NCBI GenBank assembly: GCA_016282215.1
Contig: JAEEKC010000332.1
Coordinates: 1-9,126, forward strand
Length of the DNA stretch: 9,126 nucleotides
Reading direction: 5' to 3'
From: Lachnospiraceae bacterium
GTDB lineage: Bacteria; Bacillota; Clostridia; Lachnospirales; Lachnospiraceae
Shown piece after piece: positions 1-4,447 of this stretch. Numbering within the stretch: position 1 is the stretch's first letter; each line of letters starts with the position of its first letter. The notes below the pieces were generated by a model that was not told the origin of the DNA, did no database searches, and was given only the letters and a program-made list of their open reading frames with translations. Made by a program: the position numbers and the translations under genes.

Positions 1-137
1 ATTCAGAACACATCCATAAAACCGTATGGTCCCGAATCATTCTGACCAGATACAAACTGACAAGAATAGTGTAAAGCACAGAATCGTCGGAAGAAAGAAA
101 TATGTTAGCGCAAAAAGGGACATGGGGGGGAACTGTA
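1..137. other. Left-edge non-coding stretch
   Basis: No gene can be supported here. A plus-strand frame is open from base 3 to a TAA at 72-74 and could be the last 23 codons of a gene entering from the left, but nothing in it is recognisable. A run of seven G lies at 124-130. The sequence from 131 (AACTGTATTC) begins a repeated motif that recurs at 152-161 inside the neighbouring structured repeat. Confidence 0.4.
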
Positions 138-149
138 TTCGCGGTATCT

Positions 150-221
150 CAAACTGTATTCACAATCTTGCCGCTTCGCGGCTTCTCCGCGCTGACGCGC
201 TATGATTGTTCATACAGTTTG
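150..221. repeat. Y-shaped inverted repeat with two internal hairpins
   Basis: The arms 150-167 and 204-221 pair over 18 positions with a single 2x2 mismatch (160-161 against 210-211). The 36-base interior holds two further hairpins: GCCGC-TTC-GCGGC at 170-182 and CGCG-CTGA-CGCG at 188-199. The arm core AAACTGTAT therefore occurs at 151-159 and, inverted, at 212-220, with a third partial copy at 131-138. The shape, a basal stem carrying two short GC-rich hairpins, resembles palindromic repeat units such as REP/BIME elements, but family membership cannot be settled from one copy. Confidence 0.65.
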
Positions 222-222
222 G

Positions 223-241
223 GTTCCCACTTCGTGGGAAC
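223..241. repeat. Perfect 8-bp hairpin
   Basis: GTTCCCAC-TTC-GTGGGAAC is a perfect 8-bp stem with a 3-base loop, directly abutting the groEL terminator hairpin on one side and separated by one base from the Y-shaped inverted repeat on the other. No U-tract follows it on either strand, so it is not itself an obvious terminator. It is best read as one module of the composite repeat. Confidence 0.7.
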
Positions 242-302
242 GAAATAAAAAAAGAGAACGGAACCAGCAAGCGAGCTTGCGTCCCATTCTCTTTTTTATT
301 TC
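242..302 (-). terminator. Rho-independent terminator of groES-groEL
   Basis: A long imperfect hairpin starts 23 bases beyond the groEL stop. The outer stem pairs 242-252 with 292-302, and 254-258 pairs with 287-291 after a one-base bulge. The apical part holds GCAAG-CGAG-CTTGC at 267-280. Read on the minus strand, the descending arm ends in a T-rich tract (TTCTCTTTTTTTATTTC), as expected of an intrinsic terminator. The A-rich opposite arm makes it potentially bidirectional, which would suit a convergent gene on the left, though none is proven. Confidence 0.85.
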
Positions 303-325
303 ATACCGCGAATTTTGAACTTGGT

Positions 326-1951
326 TTAGTACATTCCGCCCATACCCGGACCGCCTGCAGGCATCGGAGGCTGAGGCTCCTTGATGTTTGCAACTGCGGA
401 TTCGGTGGTCAGGAAGGTAGATGCTACGCTGGTTGCATTCTGCAAAGCGCTTCTGGTTACCTTTGCAGGATCGAGAATGCCGGCTGCAACCATGTCTACA
501 TATTCTTCCTTCAGGGCATCAAAACCGATACCAACCTTGGACTCTTTTACCTTGTTGATGATCACGCTGCCTTCAAGGCCTGCATTTGCTGCGATGAAGT
601 ACAGAGGTGCTTCAAGAGCCTTCAGAACGATCTGTGCACCGGTCTTCTCGTCACCCTCAAGGCTGTCAGCAAGTTTTGCAACCTGCTTGGAAGCATGGAT
701 GTAAGCGCTTCCGCCGCCGGCGATGATACCTTCTTCAACAGCAGCCCTGGTAGCTGCGAGTGCATCTTCCATACGAAGCTTTGCTTCCTTCATCTCGGTT
801 TCGGTAGCTGCACCTACACGGATCACAGCAACACCGCCGGAGAGTTTTGCAAGTCTTTCCTGCAGTTTCTCACGGTCGAAATCAGAAGTGGTCTCTTCGA
901 TCTGCTTCTTGATCTGGCCGATACGTGCCTGAATGTCTTTCTTCTTGCCTTCACCGTCAACGATGATGGTGTTCTCTTTCTGAACCTTAACGGATTTTGC
1001 CTTTCCGAGCAGATCCATCGTGGTATCTTTCAGTTCCAGACCGACTTCGGAACTGATCACCTGACCGCCGGTCAGGATAGCGATATCCTCAAGCATAGCC
1101 TTTCTGCGATCGCCATACCCCGGAGCCTTAACTGCTACTACATTGAAGGTACCACGCAGTTTGTTCACGATCAGGGTTGTCAGTGCTTCACCTTCCACAT
1201 CCTCTGCGATGATCAGAAGTTTCGCTCCGGCCTGAACGATCTGCTCAAGAAGGGGCAGGATCTCCTGAATGTTAGCGATCTTTTTGTCGGTGATCAGGAT
1301 ATAAGGATTATCCAGAACCGCTTCCATCTTATCCATATCGGTAGCCATGTAAGCTGAGATATAACCTCTGTCGAACTGCATACCTTCTACCAGATCCAGT
1401 TCAGTCTGCATGGTCTTGCTCTCTTCGATGGTGATCACGCCGTTGCCGGTTACTTTTTCCATGGCATCTGCTACCATGTTGCCGACATTCTCATCGCCTG
1501 CGGAAATAGCAGCTACCTTGGCAATATGCTCTTTTCCTTTGAGTTTGGAACTCATCTTTGCGATGGCGGCCACTGCACATTCCGTTGCTTTCTTCATACC
1601 TTTGCGAAGGATGATCGGGTTTGCGCCTGCTGCGAGGTTCTTCATTCCTTCATCGATCATAGCCTGTGCCAGAACGGTTGCGGTGGTGGTACCGTCACCT
1701 GCTACGTCATTGGTCTTGGTAGCAACTTCTTTTACCAACTGAGCACCCATGTTCTCAAATGCATCTTCCAGCTCGATCTCCTTTGCGATGGTCACACCGT
1801 CGTTGGTGATCAGCGGAGCGCCGTAAGACTTATCCAATACTACGTTTCTTCCCTTAGGGCCTAAGGTTACGCGGACGGTATCCGCAAGTTTATTGACACC
1901 GGCTTCCAGACTGGCTCTGGCATCTGCGCCGTATTTGATCTCTTTAGCCAT
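326..1951 (-). CDS. groEL: Chaperonin GroEL (60 kDa type I chaperonin)
   Basis: This is the 541-residue ATP-driven chaperonin subunit, which forms the double-ring cytoplasmic cage that folds newly made and stress-damaged proteins together with GroES. Visible hallmarks are the nucleotide-site motifs GPKGRNV (31-37) and GDGTTT (85-90, with the ATPase Asp at 86), the apical substrate-binding segment around Y197 and Y201, and a short Gly-Met-rich tail ending GPGMGGMY. The length is normal for the family and the frame is intact. The start is set by an AGGAGG site 8 bases upstream of ATG. It follows groES by 35 bases with no promoter between them, so the two are co-transcribed from the CIRCE-controlled promoter. 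Transcription ends at the hairpin at 242-302. Identification is certain. Confidence 0.99.
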   Translation of the reverse strand: MAKEIKYGADARASLEAGVNKLADTVRVTLGPKGRNVVLDKSYGAPLITNDGVTIAKEIELEDAFENMGAQLVKEVATKTNDVAGDGTTTATVLAQAMIDEGMKNLAAGANPIILRKGMKKATECAVAAIAKMSSKLKGKEHIAKVAAISAGDENVGNMVADAMEKVTGNGVITIEESKTMQTELDLVEGMQFDRGYISAYMATDMDKMEAVLDNPYILITDKKIANIQEILPLLEQIVQAGAKLLIIAEDVEGEALTTLIVNKLRGTFNVVAVKAPGYGDRRKAMLEDIAILTGGQVISSEVGLELKDTTMDLLGKAKSVKVQKENTIIVDGEGKKKDIQARIGQIKKQIEETTSDFDREKLQERLAKLSGGVAVIRVGAATETEMKEAKLRMEDALAATRAAVEEGIIAGGGSAYIHASKQVAKLADSLEGDEKTGAQIVLKALEAPLYFIAANAGLEGSVIINKVKESKVGIGFDALKEEYVDMVAAGILDPAKVTRSALQNATSVASTFLTTESAVANIKEPQPPMPAGGPGMGGMY

Positions 1952-1986
1952 TTTATTTTCCTCCTGATACTAATATTACCTATATC

Positions 1987-2271
1987 TTACTTAACGATAG
2001 CTACAATATCACTCTGACGAACGATGATGAACTCTTCCTCATCCAGTTTCACTTCCGTGCCGGAATATTTCTGGAAGATAACCTGATCACCCTTCTTTAC
2101 TTCCATCTTGATTTCCTTGCCATCTACCATGCCGCCGGGGCCGACAGCAATAACTTCTGCCTGCTGGGGCTTTTCCTTATTCTGACCCGGCAATACGATA
2201 CCGGATTTTGTGGTCTCTTCTGCAACCAGCTGCTTTAATACAACTCTGTCGCCAAGTGGTACTAACTTCAT
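1987..2271 (-). CDS. groES: Co-chaperonin GroES (10 kDa)
   Basis: This is the 94-residue lid of the GroEL cage; its heptamer binds the GroEL apical domains in the ATP state and closes the folding chamber. The N-terminal PLGDRVVLK segment is characteristic. The mobile loop that contacts GroEL lies at about residues 17-35, with the hydrophobic tripeptide IVL at 25-27, and the roof loop is near 44-54 (GPGG). The start chosen is the ATG at 2271, preceded by AAGGAGG with 8 bases of spacing. A longer in-frame start at 2316 exists but lies inside the CIRCE operator and would add 15 non-homologous residues, so it is rejected. It is the first gene of the groES-groEL operon and is expected to be heat-inducible through HrcA. 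Confidence 0.98.
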   Translation of the reverse strand: MKLVPLGDRVVLKQLVAEETTKSGIVLPGQNKEKPQQAEVIAVGPGGMVDGKEIKMEVKKGDQVIFQKYSGTEVKLDEEEFIIVRQSDIVAIVK

Positions 2272-2309
2272 AATGAATGCCTCCTTCTTGTTCTGCTTTT
2301 TTATATCTG

Positions 2310-2336
2310 TTAGCACTCGCTTGATTTGAGTGCTAA
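2310..2336 (-). promoter_or_regulatory. CIRCE operator (HrcA binding site)
   Basis: A perfect TTAGCACTC-N9-GAGTGCTAA inverted repeat lies in the groES 5' untranslated region, just downstream of the expected transcription start. Both 9-base arms match the CIRCE consensus exactly and the spacer is the canonical 9 bases. CIRCE is known to bind the heat-shock repressor HrcA, whose activity depends on GroEL, giving feedback control. hrcA itself is not in this window. Confidence 0.97.
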
Positions 2337-2350
2337 TTGTTCCAAAACAT

Positions 2351-2379
2351 AATGTAACACTCGCTTATCGGTTTGTCAA
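2351..2379 (-). promoter_or_regulatory. Sigma-A promoter of groES-groEL
   Basis: A perfect -35 TTGACA (2379-2374) is followed, after exactly 17 bases, by a -10 TACATT (2356-2351) carrying the extended TGN motif (TGT at 2359-2357). The predicted start near 2341-2344 places CIRCE at the very beginning of the transcript, the usual arrangement for HrcA-repressed groE operons. The spacer and -10 overlap a half-CIRCE-like sequence (2355-2366). Confidence 0.88.
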
Positions 2380-2393
2380 CCATTTTGTTGAAA

Positions 2394-2414
2394 AAGAGTT
2401 ACTATGAATAGTAA
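2394..2414 (-). terminator. Weak AT-rich terminator after the ABC-F gene
   Basis: On the minus strand TTACTA-TTCA-TAGTAA forms a 6-bp stem (2399-2414), followed by CTCTTTTTC, a short T-tract. It lies 10 bases past the ABC-F stop and just upstream of the groES -35 box, the right place for a terminator. The stem has little GC, so it may be leaky and let some ABC-F transcripts run into groES. Confidence 0.4.
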
Positions 2415-2423
2415 TACTAAGAT

Positions 2424-4061
2424 TCAGTTCTCGTCGTCCTCCCTCTGTGCCGTGTAAACCGTTCTCTTTCTCGCCATCTCATCACTTGCCATATATTCAT
2501 CGTAGGTGGTGATCTTGTCGATCAGGCTGCCGTCCGGCAGAATCTCCATAATGCGGTTTGCGGTGGTCTGCACAAACTGATGGTCATGGCAGGAGAAAAG
2601 CTCCACGCCTGGGAATTTGATCAGTCCGTTGTTCAGCGCCGTGATGGATTCCATATCCAGATGGTTGGTGGGCTCGTCTAAGATCAGGCAGTTCGCACCC
2701 GAGATCATCATCTTGGACAGAAGGCAGCGCACCTTCTCACCTCCGGAGAGCACTTTTACCTTCTTGACACCATCTTCACCGGCAAACAGCATACGTCCGA
2801 GGAATCCGCGCACGTAGGTTACGTCATTGACAGGTGAATAGCCCATCAGCCAGTCAGCGATGGTCAGGTCATTGTCAAACTCTGCCGTATTGTCCTTGGG
2901 GAAATAAGCCTGTGATGTGGTCACGCCCCATTTAACGGTTCCTTCATCCGGCTCAAGCTCGCCCATCAGGATCTGAAACAGTGTGGTCTTCGCCAGTTCG
3001 TTGCCGCCCACAAAGGCGATCTTATCTTCTCTTCCCACGTGGAAGGTAATGCCGTCGAGCACTTTTTCCCCGTTAACCGTTTTGGAAAGATTCTCTACAA
3101 ACAAAACCTCATTTCCGATCTCACGGTCCGGACGGAAATCAATATAAGGATATTTCCTGCTGGAGGGTTTGATCTCCTCAAGCTCGATCTTTTCCAAAGC
3201 TCGCTTACGTGACGTAGCCTGCTTGGATTTGGAAGCGTTTGCTGAGAACCTGGAAATGAATTCCTGCAGCTCCTTGATCTTCTCTTCTTTCTTTTTGTTT
3301 GCTTCTTTCATCTGACGGATCAGCAGCTGGCTGGATTCATACCAGAAATCGTAGTTGCCGGCATACAGCTGGATCTTGCCGTAGTCGATATCTGCGATCT
3401 GCGTGCAGACTTTATTTAAAAAGTAGCGGTCATGGGATACCACGATGACCGTGTTTTCAAAATCGATCAAAAAGTCCTCGAGCCAGGCAATGGCATCCAG
3501 ATCCAGGTGGTTGGTCGGCTCGTCGAGGAGCATGATATCGGGATTGCCGAACAGGGCCTTTGCCAGCAGTACCTTCACCTTCTGGTTACCGTCCAGGGTA
3601 TTCATATCCGCATAGTGCAGATCCGTCGGGATTCCCAGACCGTTTAACAGCTGCGCCGCATTGGTCTCTGCATCCCAGCCGTCCATTTCTGCGAATTCCG
3701 CTTCCAACTCACTGGCCTTGATACCGTCCTCATCCGTAAAATCTTCTTTCGCATAAATGGCATCTTTTTCCTTCATGATCTGATAGAGTCTTTCATTTCC
3801 CATGATGACAACATCCATGACCTGATAGCTGTCATATTTAAAATGATCCTGTTCGAGCACAGAAAGACGCTGTCCGGGTGTCATGATGACATCACCTTTT
3901 GTGGTCTCAAGCTGACCGGAAAGGATCTTTAAAAAAGTGGATTTGCCGGCGCCGTTGGCACCGATCAGTCCGTAGCAGTTTCCTTCCGTGAATTTGATGT
4001 TCACATCCTCGAACAGGGCTTTTTTCCCGATACGCAGGGTTACATTACTTGCTTGAATCAT
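2424..4061 (-). CDS. ykpA: ABC-F family ATPase, YkpA/YbiT type
   Basis: This 545-residue cytoplasmic protein has two ABC ATPase domains and no membrane segment, as in ABC-F proteins that act on the ribosome. Domain 1 has Walker A GANGAGKST (34-42), Walker B ending LLDEP (178-182) and the switch His at 210. Its signature is the non-standard LDGNQ (156-160). A charged, helix-prone Lys/Glu/Arg linker (about 240-305) contains SANASKSKQATSRK, typical of the YkpA/YbiT group. Domain 2 has LSGGE (438-442), LDEPTNHLD (461-469) and His 492, but its P-loop is GGNELAKTT (352-360), with Ala 357 where Gly is usual. The family is generally linked to translation rather than antibiotic resistance; the exact role is unsettled. 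An AAGGAGA site lies 7 bases upstream of the ATG. No clear own promoter is seen, so read-through from yjfB is likely. Confidence 0.93.
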   Translation of the reverse strand: MIQASNVTLRIGKKALFEDVNIKFTEGNCYGLIGANGAGKSTFLKILSGQLETTKGDVIMTPGQRLSVLEQDHFKYDSYQVMDVVIMGNERLYQIMKEKDAIYAKEDFTDEDGIKASELEAEFAEMDGWDAETNAAQLLNGLGIPTDLHYADMNTLDGNQKVKVLLAKALFGNPDIMLLDEPTNHLDLDAIAWLEDFLIDFENTVIVVSHDRYFLNKVCTQIADIDYGKIQLYAGNYDFWYESSQLLIRQMKEANKKKEEKIKELQEFISRFSANASKSKQATSRKRALEKIELEEIKPSSRKYPYIDFRPDREIGNEVLFVENLSKTVNGEKVLDGITFHVGREDKIAFVGGNELAKTTLFQILMGELEPDEGTVKWGVTTSQAYFPKDNTAEFDNDLTIADWLMGYSPVNDVTYVRGFLGRMLFAGEDGVKKVKVLSGGEKVRCLLSKMMISGANCLILDEPTNHLDMESITALNNGLIKFPGVELFSCHDHQFVQTTANRIMEILPDGSLIDKITTYDEYMASDEMARKRTVYTAQREDDEN

Positions 4062-4106
4062 AAGTGGTTCTCCTTAATAATTTTAATAATACTCCTGAAC
4101 AGTAAA

Positions 4107-4132
4107 TCACCTGCCTCTTGCGGGGCAGGTGA
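4107..4132 (-). terminator. GC-rich hairpin between yjfB and the ABC-F gene (terminator or attenuator)
   Basis: TCACCTGCC pairs perfectly with GGCAGGTGA over 9 bp around an 8-base loop. It starts 24 bases after the yjfB stop. On the minus strand the stem is followed by TTTACTGTT, only a partial T-tract, so termination is probably incomplete. Because no convincing sigma-A promoter lies between this hairpin and the ABC-F start, it may set how much yjfB transcription reaches the ABC-F gene. That role is inference. Confidence 0.55.
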
Positions 4133-4156
4133 CCTACCATGTTTCTCTTTCAGTGG

Positions 4157-4348
4157 CTAAACGCTCATGTCAAAATTGGAACCGATATGCGGTGCGACGG
4201 ATTGCTCCATCATGGAACGGTCCATCATTGCTACCATTGACTGTCCCAGCGACTCGTTCATGTCAAGCTGCTTGGACAGGACAGCGACACCGATATCGTT
4301 CATCGTACTGACCTGCGATAAAGCCATGGATAATCCTGCGACATCCAT
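4157..4348 (-). CDS. yjfB: YjfB-family putative motility protein
   Basis: This 63-residue protein begins MDVAGLSMALSQ and has the C-terminal SVAPHIGSNFDMSV, both hallmarks of the YjfB family (Pfam putative motility protein). In between is a predicted helix-rich, Met- and Ser-rich stretch containing VLSKQLDMNESLGQSM. There is no signal peptide or transmembrane segment. The molecular function of the family is unknown. The B. subtilis homologue is, from memory, in the sigma-D motility regulon, so the name reflects regulation more than proven activity. The ATG is preceded by GGGAGG at close spacing. It has its own extended -10 promoter and is followed by a hairpin at 4107-4132. No flagellar or chemotaxis gene lies in the window, so it is an orphan here. 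Confidence 0.85.
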   Translation of the reverse strand: MDVAGLSMALSQVSTMNDIGVAVLSKQLDMNESLGQSMVAMMDRSMMEQSVAPHIGSNFDMSV

Positions 4349-4414
4349 TATGGACCCTCCCTTCGTGTAATAATCCCCATATCCGACTTAGCATATCGTT
4401 TATAAGGTAGATAT

Positions 4415-4444
4415 ATTGTAGCACGTACCTGCCCTAAAGAGCAA
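4415..4444 (-). promoter_or_regulatory. Probable sigma-A promoter of yjfB
   Basis: A -10 TACAAT (4420-4415) with the extended TGC motif just upstream matches sigma-A well. A poor -35, TTGCTC (4444-4439), lies 18 bases before it, immediately after the Fn3 gene stop. The predicted leader is about 60 bases. A sigma-D-like alternative (TAAA at 4402-4399 with CGGATAT at 4385-4379) has a spacer about 3 bases too short. Confidence 0.55.
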
Positions 4445-4447
4445 GCC

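Larger units (their letters stand above)
138..312. repeat. Composite nested inverted-repeat element downstream of groEL
   Basis: A perfect 10-bp inverted repeat, TTCGCGGTAT at 138-147 and ATACCGCGAA at 303-312, encloses three adjacent self-complementary structures: 150-221, 223-241 and 242-302. Only bases 148-149 and 222 fall between the helices, so the region could fold as a compact four-way junction in single-stranded DNA or RNA. The right arm ends 13 bases after the groEL stop. This layout looks like a small dispersed repeat (MITE- or REP-like) that also provides the groEL terminator. That interpretation is inference; the pairing is seen directly. No transposase is present in the window and no clear target-site duplication was found. 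Confidence 0.6.

Noticed and set aside
3..74. Possible C-terminal 23 codons of a plus-strand gene entering from the left edge
   Set aside because: The frame is open to the edge and a convergent gene would fit the bidirectional-looking terminator, but it is too short and unrecognisable to call.
37..123. A 28-codon minus-strand ORF coding a hydrophobic peptide (MSLFALTYFFLPTILCF...)
   Set aside because: It resembles a small membrane toxin in composition, but the bases before its ATG are CCCCCCC, with no ribosome site, and no promoter or antitoxin RNA was visible. Chance is the simpler explanation.
206..1357. A 383-codon plus-strand ORF antisense to groEL
   Set aside because: It lies opposite the intact, highly conserved groEL gene, begins within the structured repeat, and its translation (Cys/Phe-rich, no domain) looks like a shadow of groEL codon usage. 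No ribosome site supports its start.
2272..2316. Upstream in-frame start for groES
   Set aside because: The ATG lies inside the CIRCE operator, lacks a ribosome site, and adds residues not found in GroES. The ATG at 2271 has an ideal AAGGAGG.
4379..4402. Sigma-D (sigma-28) type promoter for yjfB, TAAA and CGGATAT
   Set aside because: The -10-like box matches well, but the spacer is 13 bases to CGGATAT, about 3 bases short of the usual distance. A sigma-A-like extended -10 lies just upstream, so it is mentioned only as an alternative.
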